Positions 10,694 through 19,175 are shown, counted from the stretch's first letter. The stretch is 64,000 bases of DNA from Candidatus Cloacimonadota bacterium (GCA_023954715.1 JAGSHD010000007.1:62001-126000), one strand, 5' to 3'. Notes: generated from the letters alone by a model not told the origin. Made by a program: numbers and translations.

Positions 10694-11613
10694 CAAAGCC
10701 GACTACTTTATCGATTATTGTACCTATCCATAATGAGGAAGAAAATATTCTTCCTCTTATAGATGCTATCTTTGAACATGTTAAAGACCTATCCTTTGAA
10801 ATATTATTTATTGATGATGGATCTAATGACAATAGCTTGGTCGTTTTAGAAGAAGCCTGTAGCAAGATAGAATCTCTAAAGGTTATTTCTTTTACTAGAA
10901 ACTTTGGTCAAACTGCGGCTTTGGCTGCTGGAATTCAAAATTCATCTGGTACTTACATTGCCACCTTAGATGGGGATTTACAAAACGACCCTCAAGACAT
11001 ACTTCCCATGCTAAAATTGTGTTCTGAAAACGTAGATATAGTTTCAGGCTATAGAAAAAACCGAAATGATCATTTTTTGAGAGTTCGAGTTTCAAATATA
11101 GCCAATTCCATCGTATCAAAAATGACGGGGTTACAACTCCATGATTATGGCTGCTCGATAAAGGTCTATAAAAGAGATACCCTAGCTGATATTAAACTCT
11201 ATGGTGAAATGCATCGATTTTTACCAATTTATGCTCACTTAAAAGGAGCAAAAGTTTCTGAGTTTGTTGTAAACCACCACCCTAGGCACAAAGGCACATC
11301 AAAGTATGGCTATCAGCGTACACTACGAGTGTGTCTAGATATCGTTTTATTTTATTTCTTATTCCATTCAAAAAAGCCGCTCAATTTCTTTTCAAAGTTC
11401 AGCTATTTCTTTTTCTTCTTAAGTACTCTGTTATTTATTCAATATACATTTAGCTTAGATATTGTATATTTGGTTTTACTTTGTTTTTCTACTCAGTTCA
11501 TAGTTTACCCCTTATTATTTGCATTGATCTTAGAACTCATCATTAGAACCCACTATTTATCTCAATCTGAGAGTCAATTTATTATATCTACAAAAGTTAA
11601 CTTTAACTCATAG
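10690..11613 (+). CDS. Glycosyltransferase family 2, polyprenyl-phosphate type (DPM1/GtrB-like), ATA start
   Basis: The product has the hallmarks of GT2 enzymes that load a sugar onto polyprenyl phosphate: SIIVPIHNEEENI at the N-terminus, the nucleotide-binding FIDDGSNDNS, the metal motif DGDLQNDP, and HHPRHKGTSKYG before two C-terminal membrane segments. The first ATG in frame (10837) would remove the first two motifs, so translation must begin earlier. The frame opens after a TAG at 10684-10686 and contains no ATG, GTG or TTG before 10837. The best start is ATA at 10690, which overlaps the TAG of the upstream giant gene and follows AAGAGAG at 10675-10681 by 8 bases. ATT at 10714 or 10717 is the only nearby alternative. 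About 307 residues, normal for the family. The likely role is to provide a lipid-linked sugar for surface glycosylation. The function is confident; the start codon is inferred. Confidence 0.8.
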   Translation: MAKPTTLSIIVPIHNEEENILPLIDAIFEHVKDLSFEILFIDDGSNDNSLVVLEEACSKIESLKVISFTRNFGQTAALAAGIQNSSGTYIATLDGDLQNDPQDILPMLKLCSENVDIVSGYRKNRNDHFLRVRVSNIANSIVSKMTGLQLHDYGCSIKVYKRDTLADIKLYGEMHRFLPIYAHLKGAKVSEFVVNHHPRHKGTSKYGYQRTLRVCLDIVLFYFLFHSKKPLNFFSKFSYFFFFLSTLLFIQYTFSLDIVYLVLLCFSTQFIVYPLLFALILELIIRTHYLSQSESQFIISTKVNFNS

Positions 11614-11746
11614 CAAATAGTCAACCGTTACAAGTTACAAGATTCTATAAAATACATTAGATTTTGTATAAAACTGTACTTGTATCATAGATATCCATAT
11701 TGTAAGCTGTGAAGTATCATTTGATGATGTAAGTCGATGTTAAATC

Positions 11747-11766
11747 AGGTTCATTTTTGTGAACCT
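11747..11766. other. Perfect 7-bp inverted repeat in the leader of the M32 peptidase gene
   Basis: AGGTTCA at 11747-11753 and TGAACCT at 11760-11766 pair perfectly around a 6-base loop. The structure ends 33 bases before the peptidase ATG. It lacks a U-run, so it is not a typical intrinsic terminator. It could be an operator or an mRNA hairpin. The rest of the 11614-11799 gap shows no gene. Confidence 0.45.
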
Positions 11767-11799
11767 CAATATTTTCTACACAACTTTAATAGGTTTATT

Positions 11800-13302
11800 A
11801 TGAATAAAAAATATCAAGAATTAAGCGATGAATTAAAAAGATTAAGTCACCTCGGTAGCATACTCGGTCATTTAGGATGGGACATGCAATCCAAACTTCC
11901 TAAAGGTGCATTTACAGCTCGACAAAATCAAATGACAGCTCTTACTTGTATTTTACATGAACAATCTACTAGTGAAGATTTAGGTAAGCTAATCTATGAT
12001 CTCTATGAAAAAGGATCTGATGGTTACAATGACTTGGAGTGGAAAAACATATCTTTAGCAAAAAGAAGCTTCGAAGACTCTATAAAGATTCCGAGCGAGC
12101 TAATCAAAAGAAGAGCTGAAATCTCAGGACTAGGCTTTCAAAAATGGCTTGAAGCAAAACAATCAAACAACTATCAGATTTTTGCGCCATTGTTACAACA
12201 ATACATTGATATCTCACGTGAGTGTTCTCACCATTTAAACCCTGAAAAACATCCTTACGATGTTTGTTTGGACGGCTTTGAAAGAGGATATACTTCCAAA
12301 GATATTGATGCAATATTCTCTCAGCTAAAGCTTGGGTTATCTAAAATCTATAACAAAATTCAAGCTAAAGGGTCTATCGCAAAACCACTCCCAAAGCAGA
12401 AGTTTGAAATTTCAAAACAGGTTCAGCTTATAGAAGAAGTAGCCGTAGCACTCGGCTTTGATAAAAACATTGGCCGAATAGACACATCCGAACACCCTTT
12501 CACCGGTGGAGGACACAATACAGATGTTCGTATGACAACACGCTATGATGAAAATGACTTAAATAGTGCCCTGCTATCTATTATCCACGAAACAGGCCAT
12601 GCTATTTATGAGCAAGGACGACGTACAGATCAATACCAAGACACTCCAGTTTCAATGGCTCTTGGGATGGTTGTACATGAGTCTCAGTCTCTTTTGCTAG
12701 AACGTAGAGTTGGGCAAAGTCGAGCTTTCGCAGAATATTGTTTTCCGTTAATTCAAAAATATTTCCCTGAGCAATTTACCTCTTGGACTCCGGAAGATTA
12801 CTACTTGTTAGTAAATCAAGTTGGGCCATCTGAACTCAGAATAGAAGCCGATGAGCTAACTTATCCATTACATATTATTCTAAGATATGAGCTTGAAAAA
12901 GACTTATTTAATCATCGCATTGAAGTGAAAGATCTCAATGAAGCCTGGAATGAGAGATCTCTACTATTACTAGGATTTAAACCAGAGTCAGAGGCTAGCG
13001 GGGTCTTGCAAGATGCTCACTGGGGAGATGGTTGTTTTGGATATTTTCCGGTTTATACACTAGGAGCTATGGCTGGCTCACAAATGTATGAAACATTTTT
13101 AACAAGTAATCCTGATGCAGAAACAAATTTTGCTAAGGGAGACTTTTCTAATCTAAAATCATGGATGAATAAAAACATCCATGCAAAAGGGCAGCTACAA
13201 TCGGCAAAATCCTTGATAAGTTCAGTTACTGGCACTGCAATCAATGTTGATAATTATCTCACTTATTTGGATCAAAAATACAAAAAGATCTATAATTATT
13301 AA
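11800..13302 (+). CDS. M32 family metallocarboxypeptidase (thermostable carboxypeptidase Taq-like)
   Basis: A zinc carboxypeptidase that removes C-terminal amino acids from peptides, expected in the cytoplasm because no signal peptide is present. It has 500 residues, the usual family length. The N-terminus shows the family pattern HLGWDMQ followed by GAFTARQNQM. The zinc site is HETGH at residues 263-267, with the third ligand expected in HESQ at 293-296. The region GGGHNTDVRMTTRY just before it also matches M32 enzymes. The reading frame extends upstream to 11737, but the ATG at 11800 starts exactly where family homology begins, so it is preferred. The gene is convergent with the RNase HIII gene and the two overlap by 4 bases at their stops. 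Confidence 0.93.
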   Translation: MNKKYQELSDELKRLSHLGSILGHLGWDMQSKLPKGAFTARQNQMTALTCILHEQSTSEDLGKLIYDLYEKGSDGYNDLEWKNISLAKRSFEDSIKIPSELIKRRAEISGLGFQKWLEAKQSNNYQIFAPLLQQYIDISRECSHHLNPEKHPYDVCLDGFERGYTSKDIDAIFSQLKLGLSKIYNKIQAKGSIAKPLPKQKFEISKQVQLIEEVAVALGFDKNIGRIDTSEHPFTGGGHNTDVRMTTRYDENDLNSALLSIIHETGHAIYEQGRRTDQYQDTPVSMALGMVVHESQSLLLERRVGQSRAFAEYCFPLIQKYFPEQFTSWTPEDYYLLVNQVGPSELRIEADELTYPLHIILRYELEKDLFNHRIEVKDLNEAWNERSLLLLGFKPESEASGVLQDAHWGDGCFGYFPVYTLGAMAGSQMYETFLTSNPDAETNFAKGDFSNLKSWMNKNIHAKGQLQSAKSLISSVTGTAINVDNYLTYLDQKYKKIYNY

Positions 13303-14225
13303 AAGTCCACTTCTTTGGTAGATTTAAAATGTAGTTTCGCCACTTCATTTAACCTACTTCTACCAAATTGCTGAACAAATCTTTTGGCTTGTGATACTTG
13401 CAATTGACCTGCACCTAAAGCAAAATCAAAGTTGTATTCGCTTCTTACACTATCATGCCACTTTAATAGCTCATAACGAGCGATGATTGAAGCTGCTGCA
13501 ACAGCTAGATTTTCTTCTGCTTTGGTAACCTGCAATATATTTTTCGGATGCTCTTGCTTTTTTAAATTAGATAAAACATAAGTGTCAGATCCAAATTTAT
13601 CTACAATAGCCAACTCAGCATTTGGATTTTTTTCGTATAAATCTTTAATTAAAGTTGCATGGAGCCAACCCATTAAGTGATTGAGTCCCTTTCCTTGTGA
13701 GCTAAACTTTGTATATAGTTCATTATACTTAACAGGGGTCAAGGAGATGACCTTTATCTTGTCATACCCTAAAGACAAAAGCTTTTTTGCTATTTTTATA
13801 ATCTTAGTATCATTTAGTTTTTTGGAATCTTTTGCACCCGCTTGAATCACTAATTTTTCATCTCCCTTATCTAAGAAGACTCCCACGGCGATCAGTGGAC
13901 CAAAATAGTCACCCTTTCCTGTTTCATCAGAGCCCATATAAGGAAAACTATAAGATGAAGATAAAGTTTTTTTGTCACTAGAGGCCTCTTGTGTTCCTCC
14001 AAAAACTAAAGAAAACTCTTCTTCTAATTCAGTTAAAACCGCTTTATTCTTACCCTGCATTCTGAAAGAAAAACCCTTTTTTCCGAAATACATAGTTAAA
14101 TTACAAGATTGAGAAAGTAGATCAAACTTGCAACCATAAGGAATATCTTTAGATGAATAGTCAATTTCATTGTCCTTTAAATAATGAATCATTTTATTTT
14201 TATAAAAATCTAAACTCTCTGACAT
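13299..14225 (-). CDS. rnhC: Ribonuclease HIII
   Basis: This endonuclease cleaves RNA in RNA-DNA hybrids and helps remove R-loops and primers. At 308 residues it has the HIII architecture: an N-terminal TBP-like substrate-binding region (about 1-85) and a C-terminal catalytic RNase H domain. The signature GSDETGKGDYFGP gives D100 and E101, and AIVDKF supplies D209. The DETGKGDYFGP form, with G-K-G-D, separates HIII from HII. The gene stands alone on the minus strand. A possible -10 element (TATACT on the minus strand, 14265-14270) lies about 40 bases before the ATG. RNase HIII is best known from Firmicutes and Chlamydiae, so its presence in a Gram-negative is notable. Confidence 0.93.
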   Translation of the reverse strand: MSESLDFYKNKMIHYLKDNEIDYSSKDIPYGCKFDLLSQSCNLTMYFGKKGFSFRMQGKNKAVLTELEEEFSLVFGGTQEASSDKKTLSSSYSFPYMGSDETGKGDYFGPLIAVGVFLDKGDEKLVIQAGAKDSKKLNDTKIIKIAKKLLSLGYDKIKVISLTPVKYNELYTKFSSQGKGLNHLMGWLHATLIKDLYEKNPNAELAIVDKFGSDTYVLSNLKKQEHPKNILQVTKAEENLAVAAASIIARYELLKWHDSVRSEYNFDFALGAGQLQVSQAKRFVQQFGRSRLNEVAKLHFKSTKEVDF

Positions 14226-14479
14226 GGAAACCCCAATTATTAATGCTTGTACAATAAAACTGGGAGTATAGTTTTTTTAATTTAAAACCAATATCAATAA
14301 AATTTATGGAACAATTTTAATCAATCCAATTTTGCACGTAAATTATGACTTTACCATATATTTAATAGACTAAATCATCCCATAAGTAGTATATTTAGCA
14401 AACTATTTTTATGATAGGAATTACTTTGCATCTGAGTAGAGATAAAACAAACTATCAATATAATTTTTAAGGAGTTTAA

Positions 14480-15763
14480 TTGCAGCCGAAGTCTCTAAAA
14501 ACCTTACAGGATCTAGCCTGTGGTAACTTTACCCTATCTTTATCAGATATTGTAAATTATAGTGGCCAAGCCTCTTTACCCGTTGCAATTGATATTTATC
14601 AAAGCTTTGACGACCCCAAAAAGAGCCCTCAAATTTTGATCAAAACTGGTGTTGACTTAAAAAAGAAGCAAAAACACTTAAATAAATTTTTTGAAAACTC
14701 TTTAAAAACTGATAGTGAACTTCCATATTTGGCCAACAAAGAAGGTGACAAACTAACCGATATTTCTATTAGTGTCACTACAGATAGTCTGCCATACTTT
14801 CAAGAGAGCGCTGCAAAAAACTTAGATAAAGTTTTACGCTTTATTGATTCAAGCCCTATTACCACAAGCATAGATTTAGGTCAATTATCTTTACTTTCTA
14901 AAATTAAAGTAATTTTCACAGAGTTAATGAAAGGTAAACTACCAACTTTTCTACTGTTTTCTGTTGATGAAAGTGACTTAGCTGACATTTTTCATAACAC
15001 TCATGTTGCATTTTATTGTATATATATTGCACAAATTCATAGCCCTGGTGCAGATTGGATACCAACTTTGTTTCAAGCTGCCCTTTTTCATGAATTAGGT
15101 GATAAACCCCCAAAAGATTGTGAAGGTGAAAAAGCCACACGCCGTGGGGCATCTCTTACAGATTCTGTATTAGAAAATCTTAAGGCCCTATCTATCCCTA
15201 GCTCCTCTTTAGCTTTAATCAAGTCTCATCACAAGCTCTTAGTAGAAAAAGATAAAAAAGGTAAAACTGCTGCAAAAATATTACAAACAATAAATGCAAT
15301 TGATGCCATTAGTCGTGGTGGATTTATATGTATAGGTACCAAAATTGAAATTTGTAGTGGTGCAAATATAGATAAAGCCTGTGAAACATTAGTTGTTAAG
15401 TCAAACCCTCAAGTCAACGATACCTGCCCTGCTCCTATTTACGATGAATCAATAGTTAACATTGTGCTAACCCTATTAGGTCGAGGATATTTGATTGAAA
15501 AAGAGCGGCAAATCAGAAATGAAATCCTATCTCCCTGCGAGTATACTAACTGTCAATCAAACCGTATCACTGTAAGCTGTCACAATGACTACTTCAAAGG
15601 CTCCTACCAAAAAAAGCATCAATTTTGTCTTGGACAAGGTGGAGACATCAACCTAGTCAGTGAATCTGGCAAAAGCACTTATATACCTAAGTGTAATAAT
15701 GGTTGCGATATTATGAATAAAATCAATTTACAATACAAAGTAGAAAATTCAGGAGAAGATTAA
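14480..15763 (+). CDS. Divergent HD-domain-like protein with cysteine-rich C-terminus
   Basis: The start is TTG, chosen because AAGGAG lies 6 bases upstream. The product has 427 residues. The middle carries an HD-phosphohydrolase-like pattern: FHNTH (H172, H175), FHELGDK (H204-E205 in place of the usual HD), SHHKLL (H250, H251) and a later AIDAIS (D275). The order and spacing resemble HD or HD-GYP domains, but the metal-binding Asp after the first key His is Glu. The C-terminal 75 residues hold clustered cysteines (PCEYTNC, SCHND, QFCLG, KCNNGCD) that could bind a metal. No signal peptide or membrane segment is visible. Possible roles include a degenerate cyclic-nucleotide phosphodiesterase or a regulator. 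The gene ends 13 bases from the convergent queC gene, with no clear terminator between them. Confidence 0.55.
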   Translation: MQPKSLKTLQDLACGNFTLSLSDIVNYSGQASLPVAIDIYQSFDDPKKSPQILIKTGVDLKKKQKHLNKFFENSLKTDSELPYLANKEGDKLTDISISVTTDSLPYFQESAAKNLDKVLRFIDSSPITTSIDLGQLSLLSKIKVIFTELMKGKLPTFLLFSVDESDLADIFHNTHVAFYCIYIAQIHSPGADWIPTLFQAALFHELGDKPPKDCEGEKATRRGASLTDSVLENLKALSIPSSSLALIKSHHKLLVEKDKKGKTAAKILQTINAIDAISRGGFICIGTKIEICSGANIDKACETLVVKSNPQVNDTCPAPIYDESIVNIVLTLLGRGYLIEKERQIRNEILSPCEYTNCQSNRITVSCHNDYFKGSYQKKHQFCLGQGGDINLVSESGKSTYIPKCNNGCDIMNKINLQYKVENSGED

Positions 15764-15776
15764 TAGTTTAAACAGA

Positions 15777-16457
15777 TTACTTATTTCTTAAAAAAATAGG
15801 ATCCGTCTGATTTGCTTGTTCAAACCCTTTTGCCCTTAGTTCGCAAGCTGGGCATGTCATACAGGGAGGATATACTCCATTATAACAAGTATGTGATAGC
15901 CCCAAAGCCTCCATAGCTCCAAGCTCTACTGCAAACTCAACACTTTGAGATTTTGTCATCCACATCAAAGGCGTATGAAGTATAAAATTAGCTTCCATAG
16001 CAAGGTTTAATGTTACTTGCAGAGATTTGATTGTAGTATCGCGACAATCAGGATAACCCGAAAAATCGGTTTCACAAACACCTGTAACAATATTATCAAT
16101 ACCTTTGCTATACGCTATACAAGCAACTGAGGTTAAAAATAGTATATTTCGCCCGGGTACAAAAGTGTTTGGTAACTCCCCATCCTTTTGAGACTCAGAT
16201 ATTTCTAAGTCTCCTGTTAATGAGTTTCCACCAAGTTTAGAAAACAAATCAAATGCTATGATTTCATGCTCAACATTAGCTAGCTTACAAATGTTTTTGG
16301 CACTTTCTAGCTCTATTTTATGTTTTTGACCATAGTCAAAGCTAACAGCAACTACCTTTGAAAACTCTCGTAAGGCCCAAAATAAACATGTAGTAGAATC
16401 TTGACCACCTGAAAATACAACAATTGCAGATTTTTTTACCATGGCTGGTAGTTCCAT
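15777..16457 (-). CDS. queC: 7-cyano-7-deazaguanine (preQ0) synthase QueC
   Basis: QueC converts 7-carboxy-7-deazaguanine to preQ0 with ATP and ammonia, the last preQ0 step in queuosine synthesis. The PP-loop motif VVFSGGQDSTTCL lies near the N-terminus. The zinc-binding cysteines are in CYNGVYPPCMTCPAC near the C-terminus. About 226 residues, normal length. Two in-frame ATG codons are possible, at 16457 and 16442; the second gives MVKKSAIVVFSGG and overlaps the queD stop by 7 bases, a typical coupled arrangement. It is the last gene of the minus-strand operon queE-queD-queC. Confidence 0.96.
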   Translation of the reverse strand: MELPAMVKKSAIVVFSGGQDSTTCLFWALREFSKVVAVSFDYGQKHKIELESAKNICKLANVEHEIIAFDLFSKLGGNSLTGDLEISESQKDGELPNTFVPGRNILFLTSVACIAYSKGIDNIVTGVCETDFSGYPDCRDTTIKSLQVTLNLAMEANFILHTPLMWMTKSQSVEFAVELGAMEALGLSHTCYNGVYPPCMTCPACELRAKGFEQANQTDPIFLRNK

Positions 16458-17410
16458 ACATTATTTTTTTGATCGATTACTTCAACAAATGTCAAAATCG
16501 AAAGCTTTGGTTTCATTTGTTCAAATATATACTTAGCTAGCTCAAAATTATCTACAGTAGTTAAACCAAGGACTTCTCCTAGTTCATGATGATCTAATGC
16601 TTTATAATCCTCTTTAAATGATGCCTTAACATCTCCAAAGTCTATAGCCCAACCAGCTTCTTTATCAATATCACTTACAATACCTAATACAACTTGGTAG
16701 CTATGTCCACTAAATGTTTTTTCAAATGGAATAGCGCACTCCATATCAAAACTTTTACGTAACTTCCATTTTTGTGAACCATCAAAGCTAGAGCCAGCAG
16801 TCTTAGTCTCAGTAACTGTTACGTCTAAAATATTATAAATTTTACTTCTATGCTTGTAATAAATCCACTTAGCAAAGTTTTCAGAAGTAGGATTATCTAG
16901 ACCCTTTATATCATTCAATAAACGATTTTCTAGGGACTCTATTTTCTCTGATATAAAATCTACTAACTCTTGTAAATCACCCTTTGGAGCTAATAATAAT
17001 AAAACAGATATACCAAAGTCATGACCATGTAAATGTCCACATTTGTGACCTTCTTCTACGTTGGGTAAGAAGTGAGCACAACTAATTACTTTGTCTATTT
17101 GCACTTTTGTAAAGGTACCATCAAAGTGTAGTGCTCCATAAGGAGTTTGCAATACTAAAGAATGCTCTCCAATATCTTTAAGCTCTAGATGAATTCGATT
17201 TAGAAGGGAACGGTCATCACAATCAATATACAAAGTGTTTAAATAATTGTTATGCAACATGGCATTGATACTTTGTGCCTTACTTTGAAATGCATCATAG
17301 TTATCTTTACAAGTTAGTGTCCATATAAATGTTTTTCCATGATGTACTAAATCACCATTAATTAAACACTTTCTTGCCGCATCAAAACGATATTCAAAAC
17401 TTCTAAACAC
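16436..17410 (-). CDS. queD: QueD-like 6-carboxytetrahydropterin synthase built of three T-fold modules
   Basis: QueD makes 6-carboxy-5,6,7,8-tetrahydropterin from dihydroneopterin triphosphate. Normal QueD has about 120 residues; this protein has 324 and appears to contain three PTPS-type modules. Module 1 (about 1-100) is degenerate. Module 2 (about 105-215) has the zinc ligands H113, H128 and H130, the catalytic Cys124 in GHKCGHLHGH, and Glu201 in TVTETKTAG, but has LENR where the catalytic Asp-His is expected. Module 3 (about 216-324) lacks the zinc and Cys residues yet keeps AGWAIDFGDVK and LDHHEL with D273 and H274. The catalytic set is therefore complete only across modules 2 and 3. 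The start is GTG at 17410, with AGAGGAG inside the end of queE as ribosome site. The operon position confirms the pathway. Confidence 0.88.
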   Translation of the reverse strand: MFRSFEYRFDAARKCLINGDLVHHGKTFIWTLTCKDNYDAFQSKAQSINAMLHNNYLNTLYIDCDDRSLLNRIHLELKDIGEHSLVLQTPYGALHFDGTFTKVQIDKVISCAHFLPNVEEGHKCGHLHGHDFGISVLLLLAPKGDLQELVDFISEKIESLENRLLNDIKGLDNPTSENFAKWIYYKHRSKIYNILDVTVTETKTAGSSFDGSQKWKLRKSFDMECAIPFEKTFSGHSYQVVLGIVSDIDKEAGWAIDFGDVKASFKEDYKALDHHELGEVLGLTTVDNFELAKYIFEQMKPKLSILTFVEVIDQKNNVWNYQPW

Positions 17411-17411
17411 T

Positions 17412-18062
17412 TTAGACTCCTCTTAAATTTGAATCCCAAATCACCTTATGAAACTGCATTTGAAATCTTACAAATGGAGCCTCTTCACAAATCCACTTCG
17501 CTAATGTTGCTCGTGGTAATACCTCAAAAACAGCTGAAAACAAAAGACAACATTTGCCTTTTAAAGAATATTTTTCGATGACCTCTATGGCCCAATCGAA
17601 ATCTGCCCGATCTTGAATAACAAACTTGAGTTCATCATTAGAATCTATGTATCTCAAATTGTCCCATAGTACCGTTTTATGCATCAATGACGCCGGACAC
17701 TTTATATCTACTATTTTTTTTACACCACTTGGGACCTTTTCTAAAGAGCAATGTCCCCCCGTCTCTAGTAATACCTCATATCCTCTTTGAAGTAAAACCT
17801 CTAACAGAGCATAAGAAGAACTTTGCTCTAAAGGCTCTCCACCTGTCAACTCTACTAACTTACAGTCATACTGATCTATATGATCTAAAAGCGCATCAAA
17901 AGTATATTCGTCGCCTTCAGAATAGGAGTATTTTGTATCGCACCAGGAACATCTTAATTTACAACCTGAAGTTCTAATAAATATACAAGGACGTCCAGCG
18001 TGAGTAGACTCTCCTTGAATTGAATAGAAGATCTCATTTATTTTAATTGTAGATAAACACAT
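17412..18062 (-). CDS. queE: 7-carboxy-7-deazaguanine synthase QueE (radical SAM)
   Basis: QueE is the radical SAM enzyme that rearranges 6-carboxytetrahydropterin to 7-carboxy-7-deazaguanine. The cluster motif is CKLRCSWCDT (CxxxCxxC). It follows the family's N-terminal pattern FYSIQGESTHAGRPCIFIRTSGC. LVELTGGEPL is the SAM-binding GGE motif. The length of 216 residues is normal. It is the first gene of the queE-queD-queC operon; its stop lies one base before the queD GTG. The 132-base leader upstream, after the phosphagen kinase gene, shows no convincing preQ1 riboswitch. Confidence 0.96.
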   Translation of the reverse strand: MCLSTIKINEIFYSIQGESTHAGRPCIFIRTSGCKLRCSWCDTKYSYSEGDEYTFDALLDHIDQYDCKLVELTGGEPLEQSSSYALLEVLLQRGYEVLLETGGHCSLEKVPSGVKKIVDIKCPASLMHKTVLWDNLRYIDSNDELKFVIQDRADFDWAIEVIEKYSLKGKCCLLFSAVFEVLPRATLAKWICEEAPFVRFQMQFHKVIWDSNLRGV

Positions 18063-18194
18063 ATCTATATCTCAGGGTTTAATTTCTTGCTTCAAGCAAT
18101 AGTTTTGAATAAAAATAGCCGCGCAGTATACCCAATAGACCTACATTTGTCTGTTTTAGGTTCAGAAGCTAACGTTTCTTATTCACATTAGGTG

Positions 18195-19160
18195 CTATAA
18201 GACTTCTACATCCTGAATTAGGTTACAAATAGAGCTCCATGTATAATGGAAAAACTCTTCAGGAGCCTTTGAATGTCGATAGGTATTTGAAATATCAACT
18301 ATTCCACCAATGCTCTCACTTCTTTCTCCATTCGTACCTCGAATTGAAAGACTTAAAGGTTTTGCTAGCTCTTGAATTTTTTCAATTGAAACACCATGAG
18401 GTAATTTATAATGAATACTGATTCTCATTCCTGTACCGAGATTAGTAGGGCAAGTGGTTAGATAACCCAAATCATCTGATTTACAAAATCCTAAAGCCTG
18501 CTCTAACTGCGATGCTAAATTAGAAGCATTTGTAAAAGTAGTTAAAAAATCACCTTCTTGTTGATGACAAAACACTCTTAAATGATCTTCTTCACCAACC
18601 CACAAGACACAATGCATTTCAGAAAAGTAAAAGACGCTTCTACCAACAGGCCAATCATTGTTTAAGCCCGATGTATCATAGTATTCATCTCCTTTAGAGA
18701 AAAAGTACCATGAAGGCAGGTTTTCTTCATTTGATGGGTGATCTAAATCTTTATATTGAATATATTTTTCACCCAAACTTTGTACCACTGTTTCTACTTT
18801 TTCTAGAAGTTTCAATCGATCTGTCGAAGTCATAGCTGGAGGAAGTGGGAAACCTTTTACGTTTCTAGCTAAGCGAACTCTATAGCTGTTTGTTTTATCT
18901 TGTAAAATGGAACCATCAAACGGCTTATAGCTACAATCTATATTGGGATGGATCTCTTTTAAAACCTCATCAAAGTACTCTTTAAATAAACCATAGGATT
19001 GTGGGTCACCCACATTGATACCCAAATGTCCTCTAGAATGTTTAAACCCTTCTTTATTGATCGATTGTAAAGTATCTCCCAAAGCAGATTGAACTCCTTC
19101 ATATTTTTTGAGCATTTCTGATGTTAAAAGTTTTATCCCTAAGGGTTTGTGATCCTTCAT
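18195..19160 (-). CDS. ATP:guanido phosphotransferase (arginine kinase-type phosphagen kinase)
   Basis: Phosphagen kinases transfer phosphate reversibly between ATP and a guanidino compound such as arginine, buffering energy. The 321-residue product has both domains of a true phosphagen kinase: an N-terminal helical domain with GHLGINVGDPQSYGLFKEYFD, and the catalytic domain. The reactive Cys237 is in TTCPTNLGTGMR. Nucleotide-binding arginines are in YRVRLARNVKGF and WVGEEDHLRV. The flexible loop RGTNGERSESIGG carries a Glu (E282) at the arginine-kinase substrate position. The N-terminal domain distinguishes it from the protein-arginine kinase McsB. AAGG precedes the ATG by 6 bases. Such kinases are scattered and rare in bacteria and are often explained by horizontal transfer. 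The substrate is inferred, not proven. No promoter fits between the ATG and the hairpin just upstream. Confidence 0.92.
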   Translation of the reverse strand: MKDHKPLGIKLLTSEMLKKYEGVQSALGDTLQSINKEGFKHSRGHLGINVGDPQSYGLFKEYFDEVLKEIHPNIDCSYKPFDGSILQDKTNSYRVRLARNVKGFPLPPAMTSTDRLKLLEKVETVVQSLGEKYIQYKDLDHPSNEENLPSWYFFSKGDEYYDTSGLNNDWPVGRSVFYFSEMHCVLWVGEEDHLRVFCHQQEGDFLTTFTNASNLASQLEQALGFCKSDDLGYLTTCPTNLGTGMRISIHYKLPHGVSIEKIQELAKPLSLSIRGTNGERSESIGGIVDISNTYRHSKAPEEFFHYTWSSICNLIQDVEVL

Positions 19161-19175
19161 ATCTTACCTTTAAAA

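Noticed and set aside
10837-11613. GT2 gene starting at the first ATG (10837)
   Set aside because: That start would remove the NEEE and DDGS motifs needed for nucleotide-sugar binding, which are encoded just upstream in frame.
18063-18194. preQ1 riboswitch in the queE leader
   Set aside because: I could not fit a class I stem-loop with an A-rich tail, nor class II; the leader lacks a clear match.
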